Shown: positions 19,207 through 28,844 of the stretch, in pieces | Position numbering within the stretch: position 1 is the stretch's first letter | How the letters are laid out: each line of letters opens with the position of its first letter | Origin: Rickettsia hoogstraalii | Lineage (GTDB): Bacteria; Pseudomonadota; Alphaproteobacteria; Rickettsiales; Rickettsiaceae | NCBI RefSeq assembly: GCF_000825685.1 | Contig: NZ_CCXM01000001.1 | Span: forward strand, 1,380,050 to 1,444,049 | Direction: 5' to 3' | Length of the DNA: 64,000 bases | Made by a program: the position numbers and the translations under genes | The notes under the pieces: generated by a model | Database searches by the model: none | Told to the model about the DNA's origin: nothing | The model's input: only the letters and a program-made list of their open reading frames with translations

Positions 19207-20007
19207 ATGCAGCATATTATAGGTAAAATATTGGTTATATTTGTAGTTGTTATAGGAGTTTTATTTGTTTTCAAAACAATGAAAACTTATTCTACAAATC
19301 CGGTTTCCGTTGAGGTTAAACAAAGCGAGGAGGCAAAGAAATGTGAAGAGGAAAGAGTCCAAGAAATAATCAAAGATTATTTGCTTAAAACTCCGGAAAT
19401 AATAATAGAATCAATAGAAGGCTTGCAAAAACGTAAAGTACAGGAAAATGAGACTAAAGTTAATAACTATCTAAAAGATAATAAGTTAGGTATTGAAGAT
19501 AGCACAAGCTTTCCTATTATAGGAAATAAAGACGGTGATATAACAATAATTGCTTTTTATGATTACAATTGTTCTTATTGTAAAAAAGGCGATGTTTCTA
19601 TAAATGAATTATTGCAAAACGATCCAAAAGTTAAAGTTATATTACGACCGCTACCTATCCTTGGAGATGCTTCCGAATATCTTGCAAGAATAGTTTTAGC
19701 CGTTTATAAGGTTAATCCAAGTAAATTTAAAGCTGTTCATGATGAACTGATAAAAATAAGAGATGTTTCTAAGGAATCTATAAAAGAATTATTAACCGAG
19801 AATGGCTTAAATGCTACGGAAATTGAAGAAACTGCCGATAGCAATGAGATTAAAGATTTAATTACTCAAAATATGAAAATAGTTAGAAGCCTTAGAATCC
19901 AAGGAGTACCTGCGTATATAATTGATTCAAAATTAATACCCGGGTTAATAGATTTCCCACAGTTACTAAATATAGTTAAAGAAATTAGGGATAATAAGAG
20001 TTCTTAA
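19207..20007 (+). CDS. DsbA-family thiol oxidoreductase
   Basis: Membrane-anchored periplasmic thioredoxin-fold protein of 266 residues. The ATG at 19207 follows AAAAAAGGT by 4 bases and opens with a membrane segment (about residues 7-24). An N-terminal helical part (about 40-95, EERVQEIIKDYLLKTPEIII) resembles the dimerisation domain of DsbG/ScsC-like proteins. The redox centre is C122-S-Y-C125 in FYDYNCSYCKKG, and the cis-proline loop is RIQGVPAYII. It should form or shuffle disulfides in secreted proteins. Upstream in-frame codons lie in repeat DNA and are not part of the gene. Confidence 0.92.
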   Translation: MQHIIGKILVIFVVVIGVLFVFKTMKTYSTNPVSVEVKQSEEAKKCEEERVQEIIKDYLLKTPEIIIESIEGLQKRKVQENETKVNNYLKDNKLGIEDSTSFPIIGNKDGDITIIAFYDYNCSYCKKGDVSINELLQNDPKVKVILRPLPILGDASEYLARIVLAVYKVNPSKFKAVHDELIKIRDVSKESIKELLTENGLNATEIEETADSNEIKDLITQNMKIVRSLRIQGVPAYIIDSKLIPGLIDFPQLLNIVKEIRDNKSS

Positions 20008-20048
20008 GAAACTTGGAGGGGCTTGGTGTTATTGCATGGCTCGTTTTA

Positions 20049-20404
20049 TGTCATTCCCGCGTAGGCGGGAATCCAGTAAAGTAAAGCTTTAAAAAAACTA
20101 TGTAATAAAAAATCTTTAATTTTAAAGATTTTTTAATATGGATCCCCGCTTTCGTGGGGATGACATCGAGATTTTTTTAAAAAATGTCCGATATTATAAC
20201 CTTAACCACGGGGTCCATAAAAACAATAAAAAATACTAATAATTTTAGTATTTTTAACTAGATCCCGTGGTCAAGCCACGGGATGACAGAGATAAAACTG
20301 ATCCACGCAACAATGCCTTGCGAGCAGCCGTAGGCTGCGTGGCAATCTCGCCGAATATCTCGAGATTGCTTCGTCAATTACTTCGTAATTTCCTCGCAAT
20401 GACG
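20049..20404. repeat. Block of family B, C and A elements
   Basis: Three elements in a row fill the 437-base gap after the DsbA-type gene: family B (20049-20165, TGTCATTCCCGCGTAGGCGG to GTGGGGATGACA), family C with a partly eroded left arm (about 20199-20287, ending CCACGGGATGACA), and family A (20318-20404, TTGCGAGCAGCCGTAGGCTG to CTCGCAATGACG). Nothing else is visible in the gap. Confidence 0.85.
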
Positions 20405-20444
20405 TTAAAATCGATCCACGCAATAATAGCTTTTCATATAATGA

Positions 20445-21323
20445 TTAGCCTTTATTCAGTAAATCTAACATAGTTTTACCGATATCGGCAGGGGATCTAG
20501 TGATAGTTACGCCGGCACTTTGTAGAGCTTCAAGCTTATCTTCGGCACTTCCTTTTCCTCCGGCAATAATAGCACCGGCATGCCCCATTCTTTTACCGGG
20601 AGGTGCTGTAATACCTGCAATAAAGCTAACAATAGGCTTCTTGATTTTTGATTGCTTGATAAACTCGGCTGCATCTTCTTCTGCATTACCGCCGATTTCA
20701 CCAATCATAATAATTGCTTTTGTTTCATCATCTTTCAAAAACATATCAATACAATCAACAAAATTAGTGCCGTTAACAGGATCGCCGCCTATACCGACAC
20801 ATGTAGATTGTCCAAGTCCTACGGCTGTTGTCTGTGCTACTGCTTCATAAGTTAGAGTACCTGATCTTGAAACAATACCTATCGTTCCTCTTTTATGAAT
20901 ATGCCCAGGCATAATACCGATTTTACATTCACCCGGTGTGATAACTCCAGGGCAGTTAGGACCGATTAATCTAGTTTTAGAACCGACTAAAGCACGTTTT
21001 ACTTTCACCATATCAAGTACCGGAATTCCTTCCGTTATACATACTACTACTTCAATTTCGGCATCGATTGCTTCTAATATCGAATCAGCGGCAAAGCCGG
21101 GCGGAACATATATAACGCTTGCATTTGCACCGGTTTTTGCTTTTGCTTCATGTACGGTATTATATACAGGTAAATCAAGGTGAGTATGACCGCCTTTGCC
21201 GGGTGTAACACCGCCAACCATGTTAGTGCCGTAAGCTATCGCTTGTTCAGAGTGAAAAGTTCCTTGTGAACCAGTAAAGCCCTGACAGATAACTTTTGTT
21301 TTTTTATTTATTAATATTGCCAT
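20445..21323 (-). CDS. sucD: Succinate-CoA ligase alpha subunit
   Basis: SucD carries the CoA site and the phosphohistidine of the TCA-cycle enzyme that makes ATP or GTP from succinyl-CoA. The 292-residue protein has the N-terminal Rossmann part ([14 protein letters not shown]), [32 protein letters not shown] and the phosphohistidine H248 in [14 protein letters not shown]. It lies 267 bases downstream of sucC on the same strand, with a family B repeat between them, so a shared transcript would carry that hairpin. Confidence 0.98.
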   Translation of the reverse strand: MAILINKKTKVICQGFTGSQGTFHSEQAIAYGTNMVGGVTPGKGGHTHLDLPVYNTVHEAKAKTGANASVIYVPPGFAADSILEAIDAEIEVVVCITEGIPVLDMVKVKRALVGSKTRLIGPNCPGVITPGECKIGIMPGHIHKRGTIGIVSRSGTLTYEAVAQTTAVGLGQSTCVGIGGDPVNGTNFVDCIDMFLKDDETKAIIMIGEIGGNAEEDAAEFIKQSKIKKPIVSFIAGITAPPGKRMGHAGAIIAGGKGSAEDKLEALQSAGVTITRSPADIGKTMLDLLNKG

Positions 21324-21410
21324 GTTAAATAATTTTTATTGTTTTTATTTTGTGTAATTGTCATCGTCATTGCGAGCAACTGAAGGCGTTGTTGCATGGA
21401 TCATTATTAT

Positions 21411-21545
21411 GTCATTCCCGCGTAGGCGGGAATCCAGAAAAATAACTTCAAATATCAATATAGAAGTTATACATTTGATAAAATAAACCTAAAAAAACAA
21501 GTTTTTTATAGGTTTTACTGGATTCCCGCCTACGCGGGAATGACA
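21411..21545. repeat. Family B palindromic element between sucC and sucD
   Basis: GTCATTCCCGCGTAGGCGGG and its complement ending GCGGGAATGACA flank an AT-rich loop. A family A outer-arm piece (CGTCATTGCGAGCAACTGAA, TTGTTGCATGGAT) precedes it at about 21365. Confidence 0.9.
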
Positions 21546-21590
21546 TAAAAGCCACGTAAGTACTACGACTGCTTAGCTCATGACGGTTAT

Positions 21591-22751
21591 CTACCGTATC
21601 GCTTCAACTATTTTATTTGCAGCATCTGCTAAATCATGTGCCGGTATTATTTTTAAACCGGAATTTGATAAAATTTCTTCGCCTTTTTCAACATTTGTAC
21701 CGGCTAAACGAACTACTAACGGTACTTTTATACCGATGTCTTTTGCAGCTGCAATAATCCCTTCCGCTATAATATCACAACGCATAATACCGCCGAAAAT
21801 ATTAACTAAGATCCCTTGCACTTCTTTATCGGATAGAATTATTTTCAAGGCTTCTTTTACACGCTCACGATCAGCCCCGCCGCCAACATCTAAGAAATTT
21901 GCAGGTGACGCACCGTAAAGCTTAATAATATCCATAGTAGCCATAGCAAGACCGGCACCGTTAACCATACAGCCGATATTACCGTCCATTTTTACATAGC
22001 TAAGTCCTGCATTTGCGGCTCTAGTTTCTAAAGGATCTTCCTCATCGTGATCACGCATTGCCGTAATATTTGGATGTTTGAATAAGCCGTTATCGTCAAA
22101 AGTGATTTTTGCGTCTAAAGCGAGTAAATTTCTGTCCGTTTGTACAATTAACGGGTTGATTTCAATTTGTGCCGCATCAGTTTCAACAAAAGTATGATAG
22201 ACTGATTTTACTATTTCTTTCATCTGTTTTGCTTGGTTATCCTTAAAGCCTAACTCATAAGCTATGCCTCGCATATGAAAATCTTGTAAACCAGTTGCAG
22301 GATCAACAGAAAATTTAACAATTTTTTCCGGAGTTTTTTCTGCTACTTCTTCAATATCAACTCCTCCTTCGGTAGAAGCTATGAAAGTAATACAGCTAGC
22401 TGATCTATTAAATACGATACTGAAATAATATTCTTTTAAAATATCACAACCTGATTCAATATAAAGACGGTTTACTTTTTGTCCTTGAGGTCCTGTTTGA
22501 TGTGTTACTAAATTAATACCAAACATGTCATGAGCAACTTTTTTGGCTTCTTCTTTACTCTTAACAACCTTAACACCGCCTGCTTTACCTCTGCCGCCGG
22601 CGTGTATTTGTGCTTTAACCACATATACTTCCGTATTTAACTTATCTATGGTTTCGTTAATCTTTTCGGTTTTCGTAACAACGAGGCCAGTGGAAGTAGG
22701 TACGCCGTATTTTCTTAAAATCTCTTTTGCTTGATATTCATGAATATTCAT
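21591..22751 (-). CDS. sucC: Succinate-CoA ligase beta subunit
   Basis: SucC binds the nucleotide and pairs with SucD. The ATP-grasp fold is visible: [18 protein letters not shown] at the N terminus, [50 protein letters not shown], and [12 protein letters not shown] near the C-terminal ligase domain. At 386 residues it has normal length. Starting at the ATG 22751 places the family N terminus exactly. Confidence 0.98.
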   Translation of the reverse strand: MNIHEYQAKEILRKYGVPTSTGLVVTKTEKINETIDKLNTEVYVVKAQIHAGGRGKAGGVKVVKSKEEAKKVAHDMFGINLVTHQTGPQGQKVNRLYIESGCDILKEYYFSIVFNRSASCITFIASTEGGVDIEEVAEKTPEKIVKFSVDPATGLQDFHMRGIAYELGFKDNQAKQMKEIVKSVYHTFVETDAAQIEINPLIVQTDRNLLALDAKITFDDNGLFKHPNITAMRDHDEEDPLETRAANAGLSYVKMDGNIGCMVNGAGLAMATMDIIKLYGASPANFLDVGGGADRERVKEALKIILSDKEVQGILVNIFGGIMRCDIIAEGIIAAAKDIGIKVPLVVRLAGTNVEKGEEILSNSGLKIIPAHDLADAANKIVEAIR

Positions 22752-22783
22752 TTTAAATAATTTATTTGAATTGTTATTAATTT

Positions 22784-23173
22784 TTATGGATAAGATGCAT
22801 TCTTAACTTCTCGTATTATTTCTCTATCAAAGCTTATAAAACTATTAATACTGTTTACTTCCCCTTCAGCAATAATCATATAATCAGCAAAACCTGCTTT
22901 CCCTTTAATGTACTTCTCGGTTGCAGATATTATTACTTCTTGATTGCCAACAACAAAACCGGAATTATCAATAAGATTCATAACTGCTTCATAAATTTCT
23001 TGCCGAGTAAATTTTTTAACTTTTAATATCCACACAAACTCAAGTATTGCATATGAAGAAATAAAAACTTTATGTTTAGCATTATTTTTTAGAAAATTTT
23101 GAGCAGCCTTAGACTGTATCTCGTCGTCTTCAAGGAAAGTACGAGTTAAAATATTAGTATCAATTCCTATCAT
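22784..23173 (-). CDS. PIN-domain ribonuclease toxin (VapC-like)
   Basis: Probable toxin of a type II toxin-antitoxin pair. The 129-residue PIN domain shows the acidic metal-binding residues D5 (MIGIDTNIL), E45 (AILEFVWIL), D97 (GFADYMI) and D116 (SFDREI). PIN toxins cleave RNA, often tRNA or rRNA. It overlaps the upstream antitoxin gene by 14 bases, the usual order. Both genes look intact. It could also be an addiction remnant without a present role. Confidence 0.87.
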   Translation of the reverse strand: MIGIDTNILTRTFLEDDEIQSKAAQNFLKNNAKHKVFISSYAILEFVWILKVKKFTRQEIYEAVMNLIDNSGFVVGNQEVIISATEKYIKGKAGFADYMIIAEGEVNSINSFISFDREIIREVKNASYP

Positions 23174-23414
23174 TTTCTATAACCGCAATACTTATAGCTT
23201 CATCTATATCAGCCGGACCATTTTTGGCTTTGTGTTTACCTTTGCCAAAAAAACTGTAAATATCCTTTTTTATAGGAAACAGTTCTAAGGTTTCATTTTT
23301 TTTGTAATTAATTATCAACTCAGAGCCTGAGTGTAAACCAAGTTTATTTCTGATATATTTAGGTATAACTACCTGTCCTTTCGATGAGACTATTACTCTA
23401 GCACTTTTGCTCAT
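23160..23414 (-). CDS. AbrB/MazE-fold antitoxin (VapB-like)
   Basis: DNA-binding antitoxin of 84 residues. The N-terminal swapped-hairpin domain is clear (ARVIVSSKGQVVIPKYIRNK, LGLHSGSELIINYKKNETLEL), and the C-terminal tail ([13 protein letters not shown]) would wrap the PIN toxin. VapB-type proteins neutralise the toxin and repress their own promoter. The gene lies upstream of and overlaps the toxin gene. The region from 23415 to about 23494 probably holds its promoter. Confidence 0.86.
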   Translation of the reverse strand: MSKSARVIVSSKGQVVIPKYIRNKLGLHSGSELIINYKKNETLELFPIKKDIYSFFGKGKHKAKNGPADIDEAISIAVIENDRN

Positions 23415-23494
23415 AATACTAATATAGTAAGTTATATGATCTTACTTTGTATATAAAACACAATTTATTATATGTCAATAAGTTTATAATTAGG

Positions 23495-24030
23495 TTACTC
23501 ATTCCACATCCTCTTAAGTACGTTATCTTTTCTAATAAAGTGGTGATATAATGCAGCTAGTATATGCAAAATAATTAAGGCAGTAAATAACAAAGCAGCT
23601 TTTTTATGGATTTTTTTAAAGATTTTGGCAAATTGTAAATCTTGAGCAAAAGAATTTATAGTAAACAAACCGTAAAAATCAATATGATGATTTGATAGGA
23701 TAGTCAAAAGCCGCTTATCGGCATTAATAATATTAAAAGATATAGCAAATTTATATTAATATTAGCGGCTTTTTTCTGCCAATTCGGTAAATCAGTTGGT
23801 AATAAAACATTAGCATTATAGAACTTCCATAAAAGCCTTATTATTACTAAAGATAAAACAACTATACCGGTTGCTTCATGTATCCCGTATAATTGCCATT
23901 TTAGAGGCGGTTCTATATAATTATCCATTAAGAAACCAACAACGAGCATTACTATAACTATAATACTCATGATCCAGTGGAAAAATTTTGCAATTAAGCC
24001 GTAAGAATTTTCAGTATTTGTCAGTAGCAT
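23495..24030 (-). pseudogene. Cytochrome b561 with one-base frameshift
   Basis: Membrane haem protein of the bacterial b561 family. The first part (24030 down to 23704) encodes helices one to three, with FHW (haem-ligand type His) at the N terminus and IHEATGIVVL, and stops at ISGF followed by TGA. The second part (23707 to 23495) continues in the minus-1 frame: LTILSNHHIDFYGLFTINSF, then KKAALLFTALIILHILAALYHHFIRKD, the fourth helix with HxxxxxxHH. One T missing from a T run at about 23706-23709 explains the break; the restored protein has about 178 residues. Pseudogene or frameshift-expressed gene cannot be decided here. Confidence 0.8.
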
Positions 24031-24054
24031 GATAGTACTCTATTTATGTTATAG

Positions 24055-24155
24055 CGTCATTGCGAGGAGCGTAGCGACGTGGCATCTCATAAAGTAGTAT
24101 AGTATAATTACTGAGATTGCTTCGTCAAAACTTGCAGTTTTTCCTCGCAATGACG
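24055..24155. repeat. Family A palindromic element
   Basis: CGTCATTGCGAGGAGCGTAG to TTCCTCGCAATGACG with an AT-rich loop. It separates the cytochrome gene from the S9 peptidase gene. The inner left arm has lost one A (GGCATCTC instead of GGCAATCTC). Confidence 0.88.
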
Positions 24156-24196
24156 ATTTGGGAGTCATACAGACTGCTTGCAATGACATGAAGGTT

Positions 24197-26233
24197 CTAA
24201 TTCCCAATTGCCGTATCTATAATCTTTTCTGCCTCTGTACCGCTAATTTTTTCTTTATCATTCAGAATGAGATTAGCATTCTTTAAGTCATCTCCTATTG
24301 CTTCCGCTCTTCCTTTTAAAATCTTAGCTAAAAACTGCTCGGCAAGAGCGTAATATGAGATTCTGTTACCTGGTTTTGCAAAGCCGTGTCCTTCGTCTTT
24401 ATAAAGTGCATAAACTACCGGTATATGCTTTGCTTTCATGCTATTTACAATCTGTTCTGATTCTGCCTGTACAACTCTCACATCGTGAGCACCTTGTGCT
24501 ATAAATAAAGGCTTTTTGATATTATCAACAAAATTAATCGGCGATCTTTGCCTTAAAAACTCTTTTTCTTCTTCAGTATCCCAAAGTCCTATACGTGTTT
24601 TATATATACTTAACAATGGTGTCATATAAGGAGCTTTAGATTGCACATGAGTTAATAAATTAGACATACCAACAACGTCAACACCGCAAGCAAATATGTC
24701 AGGGGTCATGGTAAGACCGACAAGTGTAGCATAACCACCATAACTTCCGCCCATAATACAAACTTTGTCAGAATCAACTATATTATTCTTAATAGCCCAG
24801 TTAACACCGTCAATTAAATCGGTGTGCATTTTACCAGCATATTCTAAATTACCGGCGTTTAAGAAATCTTTCCCAAAACCGGTAGAACCACGGTAATTTA
24901 TACTTAAAACTGCGTAACCACGATTTGCAAGCCATTGATGCTCAGGATTGTATCCCCAGCTATCACGAACCCACGGTCCGCCATGAACATTAATTATTAG
25001 CGGTACTTTTTTATCAGGAATATTATTTTCATCAAGTTTTACATCATTTGGAAAAGTGATATAGCTAACTAAATCAAGCCCGTCACGTGACTTGATAATT
25101 ACCGGTATCATCTTAGCAAGATTATATTGCTCAAGTTCTTTACGATTAGTAAATAAAAATTCGGCTTTTTTATTTGCCCTATCATATTTATAATATTTCA
25201 CCGGTGCATTATCAGCCATATAAGCAACAATCCAAATTTTATCGTCTAGCGTCCTACTATTAATAATTAAATCACCGCGATCGAGAGCTTGCAAATATTT
25301 AATATCATCTTCAATATCTTTATCTAATATCTTGTATGAAACTCTATCATAATCTATAGATACTGCTTGCGGAGTTTGCTTTGTGGGATGAACTGTAAAT
25401 AAGCCAATATCGGCTTTTGAATCTTCAGCTAATATTTCTTCGTTGCCTGTAGCGAGTGTTATCGCCTTAAGAGCTGAAGTATTGCGGTTACGCCCCTCAA
25501 GCATATAAAGAATTTCGCCGCTAGCATCAAAACCGAGTATAGAAGTATTGAAAGAATCTTCCATTGAGATTTTAGTATATAATTTAGGTTCGCCGTCTTT
25601 TAGTTCATAATATTCAACAGCTCCGTCTTTATCTAGTAAACTACCGAATCTTAAATTTAAATTTTCATCGACTACGCAATCAGTAAATCTATCATTTTTA
25701 TAAATTAGTTCTTTTTCTAGAGTATCTAGATTTAACTTATAAATATCGAAATATTCAGGATTACGCTCATTTAAATATATTAATATCTCATTTGGCTTTT
25801 TATAACTCACTCCGGCTATACCGGCTTTAACACCTCTTTCAGGAGTAAGTAGCTTTGACTCTTTCGTTTCTATATTATAACTGTAGATTCGGTCATTTTC
25901 ATCACCGTTAAAATCTTGGGTATATAAAATATTTTTATTATTATAAGCTTTAGCATAAGACCAAATACCACGTCCTTTGTCATGGGTTATGGCTTCTGCT
26001 TTACTAATATCATCTGAGGGGGCTAGCCAGATATTTAATACACCGTCTTTCGGTGCAATATATAGAATATATTTGCCGTCGTGGGTTAGAGAAACCCTTG
26101 CTTTATCAGGGTTACCGAATAAAACTTTTCTTGGGATTATTTGATTGTTATCCGTTATCGTTTGCTTTTGAAACATAAAAATACCGACACTTATTATTAA
26201 TATAGTGCCTATAATATAGAAAATTTTACTCAT
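24197..26233 (-). CDS. S9-family prolyl oligopeptidase-like serine peptidase
   Basis: Acylaminoacyl or dipeptidyl peptidase-type enzyme of 678 residues. An N-terminal membrane segment (about 4-21) suggests export or anchoring. Residues about 35-380 form a WD40-like beta-propeller (ARVSLTHDGKYILYIAPKDG and similar blades). The C-terminal alpha/beta hydrolase has HGGPWVRDSWGYNPEHQWLA, NYRGSTGFGKDF, and the triad S497 (GGSYGGYA), D584 (GAHDVRV) and H616 (DEGHGF). It would trim peptides in the periplasm, consistent with amino-acid scavenging. It stands as a single gene between two repeats. Confidence 0.93.
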   Translation of the reverse strand: MSKIFYIIGTILIISVGIFMFQKQTITDNNQIIPRKVLFGNPDKARVSLTHDGKYILYIAPKDGVLNIWLAPSDDISKAEAITHDKGRGIWSYAKAYNNKNILYTQDFNGDENDRIYSYNIETKESKLLTPERGVKAGIAGVSYKKPNEILIYLNERNPEYFDIYKLNLDTLEKELIYKNDRFTDCVVDENLNLRFGSLLDKDGAVEYYELKDGEPKLYTKISMEDSFNTSILGFDASGEILYMLEGRNRNTSALKAITLATGNEEILAEDSKADIGLFTVHPTKQTPQAVSIDYDRVSYKILDKDIEDDIKYLQALDRGDLIINSRTLDDKIWIVAYMADNAPVKYYKYDRANKKAEFLFTNRKELEQYNLAKMIPVIIKSRDGLDLVSYITFPNDVKLDENNIPDKKVPLIINVHGGPWVRDSWGYNPEHQWLANRGYAVLSINYRGSTGFGKDFLNAGNLEYAGKMHTDLIDGVNWAIKNNIVDSDKVCIMGGSYGGYATLVGLTMTPDIFACGVDVVGMSNLLTHVQSKAPYMTPLLSIYKTRIGLWDTEEEKEFLRQRSPINFVDNIKKPLFIAQGAHDVRVVQAESEQIVNSMKAKHIPVVYALYKDEGHGFAKPGNRISYYALAEQFLAKILKGRAEAIGDDLKNANLILNDKEKISGTEAEKIIDTAIGN

Positions 26234-26259
26234 TACTAATGGTTTGTTGTGTGATTTAG

Positions 26260-26340
26260 AGGAAATTGCATGGCAATTGACGAAGCAATCTCAGGACTTT
26301 GGCACGAGGTTGCCGCGTCGCTTCGCTCCTCGCAATGACG
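26260..26340. repeat. Short family A palindromic element
   Basis: The left end lacks the CGTCATTGC arm and starts at GAGGAAATTGCATGG; the right arm CTTCGCTCCTCGCAATGACG is full. It is a truncated copy between the S9 peptidase and Tim44-type genes. Confidence 0.75.
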
Positions 26341-26351
26341 TAGAATTTTAT

Positions 26352-26987
26352 TTACACTCTCTCAATATTGCTTAAAAACCAATCAACTTCTTTGGTATTA
26401 GCATTACGTGTAAATGTCCATTCTTCTTTTAAATCTTCAATTTTGTCAACTACATTTTTACCTTGAAATAGTAATTTAATAAATATGTTATTACCGAACA
26501 TGTAAATTTCTGAATATTTTGCACTTAAAGCCGATGAGTCAAAAAAATCACCGTAAGACGGTGTTATTTTTTCAAATTCTTCCAAGTATCTTTTATCTAT
26601 CAGTTCAGATAATTCTTGAGTGTCTTTTTTATAAGCAGCTTCTATAATCATTTGAAAAGCAGTTTTAGCATTATTTATAAATTTAACCGGGTCAAAGGAA
26701 TAAAGGCGTTTATGTACTTGTTCCATTCCATCTACGACCGCAGTTATATTATGTTCCACTATTATATCTTTAAAAGCTTTAATATCTTGGGCTGTTGGAA
26801 TGTTTTTTTCTTCTTTATTAGATTTAACTGTACTGTAAGTTACGTCCTTAATAACCGGTTCGCCAAAATAAGATTTTTGCTTTGTTTGTTCCTCTTCTGA
26901 AGTAGAACCGAGAGTCGTAATTAATTTGTTGATGATGTAAAAGGCAATAACGGCAAAAATTAATAACTCTATTATTTGAGGAGACAT
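26352..26987 (-). CDS. Tim44-domain membrane-associated protein
   Basis: Alphaproteobacterial Tim44/TimA-type protein of 211 residues. An N-terminal hydrophobic segment (about 4-22, IIELLIFAVIAFYIINKLI) anchors it; residues 80-211 form the Tim44-like domain (VKFINNAKTAFQMIIEAAYK, LSELIDKRYLEEFEK, WTFTRNANTKEVDWFLSNIERV). In mitochondria Tim44 belongs to the import motor; bacterial relatives are membrane-associated with uncertain role. Rickettsial relatives are of evolutionary interest for that reason. Confidence 0.87.
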   Translation of the reverse strand: MSPQIIELLIFAVIAFYIINKLITTLGSTSEEEQTKQKSYFGEPVIKDVTYSTVKSNKEEKNIPTAQDIKAFKDIIVEHNITAVVDGMEQVHKRLYSFDPVKFINNAKTAFQMIIEAAYKKDTQELSELIDKRYLEEFEKITPSYGDFFDSSALSAKYSEIYMFGNNIFIKLLFQGKNVVDKIEDLKEEWTFTRNANTKEVDWFLSNIERV

Positions 26988-27181
26988 TTTCTATTTATTT
27001 TTATTAAAAGATTATTCTTATATCTTAATATAAAAAAATAATCTTTTAAAGTTATTTAATAAAAATAAGGATTTATTTTTATTTGAGTTATACTTAAAGT
27101 TTAAAAAATAACTAAAATATCTTGATTATTTTAATTATTATGATATTATTGTTTTCAATGATTGAGTTTATCCCCTAGCAC

Positions 27182-27544
27182 CTATATATTTTTTAGCAAC
27201 TCTTCCACTTTTATAGCATTATCAAATCCGTGATCATAATGAAATCTTATATCAGGCGAGAATTTCATATTTATTTTATTAGTAATAAAATTTCTGATAG
27301 CATTTTTAGAATTATTTAATGCATCCATAATTTCATCTATTGTTAGTTTAGTATTAAAAGGCAAGAAATAACAATTAGCTATTTTTAGATCAGTAGTAAC
27401 TATAACTTTCGTAATAGTGAGAGGACAATCAAAAAGTCTGCTATCCAGCATTTTACCACGTCTTAGAATTTCGATTAATGCTTCATTTATAATGCTTGCT
27501 AATTTTTGTTGTCTATGAGAATTAGTTTTGGTTAATTTTTTCAT
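27182..27544 (-). CDS. rbfA: Ribosome-binding factor A
   Basis: RbfA assists maturation of the 30S subunit and 16S rRNA 5' end. The 120-residue KH-type protein starts with [20 protein letters not shown] and has the family strands [22 protein letters not shown] and [23 protein letters not shown]. It follows a small membrane-protein gene after 3 bases on the minus strand, so the two are probably co-transcribed. Confidence 0.95.
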   Translation of the reverse strand: MKKLTKTNSHRQQKLASIINEALIEILRRGKMLDSRLFDCPLTITKVIVTTDLKIANCYFLPFNTKLTIDEIMDALNNSKNAIRNFITNKINMKFSPDIRFHYDHGFDNAIKVEELLKNI

Positions 27545-27547
27545 GAG

Positions 27548-27973
27548 TTAAAATATATACAATTCTAGAGCATAATAGCATGCTTTTGCCAAACAACCAA
27601 TACCTAAAAATTTTAGAAATTTTGTTTTAAAAAAACCAGAGAATAAAGAAATAAAGCATTCCCAAAAAGGAAAGGTCATTAAGAAAATTATAAATATCTC
27701 ATATTTATAATATAATTTTGTTAAATTTTTATGTCTTAAGATACTTTGTTCGTTTTTGGAAGCATAAAAGATATTTAAAACTATTCTTCCAAAAATATAA
27801 TTGACTGCATTACCGCTAAGAGAAGCACAAATAGCTACTAACAGCATTATTAAACTATTATAGCCCCCAAACATTTTCATAGAATGAAATATTAATTCAT
27901 TCTGAAAACCGATAACAAGATTTGAGACAAAACTATCAACGAATAATAAACTATATGCTTCAAATTGATTCAT
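27548..27973 (-). CDS. YqaA-like membrane protein (SNARE-associated/DedA-type)
   Basis: Integral membrane protein of 141 residues from the ATG at 27973 (MNQFEAYSLLFVDSFVSNLV). Upstream codons belong to non-coding DNA next to a family C repeat. Several hydrophobic segments and the block GGYNSLIMLLVAICASLSGNAVNYIFGR match YqaA-type small DedA relatives. Their role is unclear; DedA proteins are linked to lipid scrambling or membrane potential. It sits directly ahead of rbfA. Family call moderately sure. Confidence 0.75.
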   Translation of the reverse strand: MNQFEAYSLLFVDSFVSNLVIGFQNELIFHSMKMFGGYNSLIMLLVAICASLSGNAVNYIFGRIVLNIFYASKNEQSILRHKNLTKLYYKYEIFIIFLMTFPFWECFISLFSGFFKTKFLKFLGIGCLAKACYYALELYIF

Positions 27974-28024
27974 AAATGTAATATATTGAATTTTGATTAT
28001 GTATGTTGTATTGCTCGATCCTTT

Positions 28025-28102
28025 TGTCACCCCGTGGCTTGACCACGGGGTCCAGAAAAAAATAAAAAAGACTGGATACCGTGGTCAAGCCACGGGGTGA
28101 CA
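28025..28102. repeat. Family C palindromic element
   Basis: TGTCACCCCGTGGCTTGACC and its complement ending GTGGTCAAGCCACGGGGTGACA with a short AT-rich loop. Nearly perfect, so recent. It separates two diverging genes. Confidence 0.9.
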
Positions 28103-28157
28103 AAATAGCACCATACCACAACCCTTACTATCTAACACCAAAATAAAGTAACCGGCA

Positions 28158-28679
28158 ATGAAAAAGCAAATTATTTATCCTGATTTTATAGCACGAATTT
28201 TTTCTACAGCACTTGATTTATCATTATTTGCCTTTATAGCAATTCCAATATCACAATTTTGTTCTTTTAATTTATTATGGTTGTTCTTTAATGATTATTT
28301 CCTTAGTAATAACATTAATCTTCATAATTCCAATGAAATGTTTAACTCTGTTATGAATCAGGAATTTTATGAATATCTTAAAGCAGGGAATTTTAATAAA
28401 TATATTTTGTTTAATATTTCAATTTTTGCTACTAATATATTAGTAATAGGCTCATATTTCGTAACGCTTTGGTATTATAAAGGTGCAACGCTTAGTAAAA
28501 TGTTTTTACGTATGAAAATCGTAGATGCCGTAACATTAAATCGTCCGACTTTAAAGCAGTTAATTAAAAGATTTTTAGGGTATATGACTTTTCCTATAGG
28601 TATTTTTTTCATACTTTTTTCTTCTAAAAAACAAGCATTGCATGATAAGATAGCCGGAACAGTCGTTATTAAGTCTTAA
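28158..28679 (+). CDS. RDD-family membrane protein
   Basis: Small membrane protein of 173 residues. The first helix contains the ARIFSTALDLSLFAF segment (R and D of the RDD pattern), followed by two more hydrophobic segments and the characteristic C-terminal block GATLSKMFLRMKIVDAVTLN and SSKKQALHDKIAGTVVIKS. RDD proteins may act in transport or antiport; no substrate is known for this one. Its stop is two bases from a family D repeat that fills the gap to recR. Confidence 0.9.
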   Translation: MKKQIIYPDFIARIFSTALDLSLFAFIAIPISQFCSFNLLWLFFNDYFLSNNINLHNSNEMFNSVMNQEFYEYLKAGNFNKYILFNISIFATNILVIGSYFVTLWYYKGATLSKMFLRMKIVDAVTLNRPTLKQLIKRFLGYMTFPIGIFFILFSSKKQALHDKIAGTVVIKS

Positions 28680-28680
28680 T

Positions 28681-28838
28681 ATATACTCGCTGAATTTGAA
28701 AAATTGGCTACGTTGTTTTTTGCTTTTAATCCTCACGTACTAGTATGTACGCTGCGGTTAAAAGCTTCAAAACGCCTTGCTCTTTCCAAATTGAGCTTCG
28801 TATTGTATACCAACTCTTCATTTATAATGATATATACT
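28681..28838. repeat. Family D long palindromic element
   Basis: ATATACTCGCTGAATTTGAA to ...TTTATAATGATATATAC. The middle CTCACGTACTAGTATGTACG is palindromic, and the right part contains CGCCTTGCTCTTTCCAAATT. It lies between the RDD gene and recR and forms part of a misleading upstream extension of the recR frame. Confidence 0.85.
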
Positions 28839-28844
28839 CCGACT

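Noticed and set aside
28704..28844. N-terminal extension of recR by about 47 codons
   Set aside because: The extension is family D repeat DNA; the RecR family begins at the ATG 28845.
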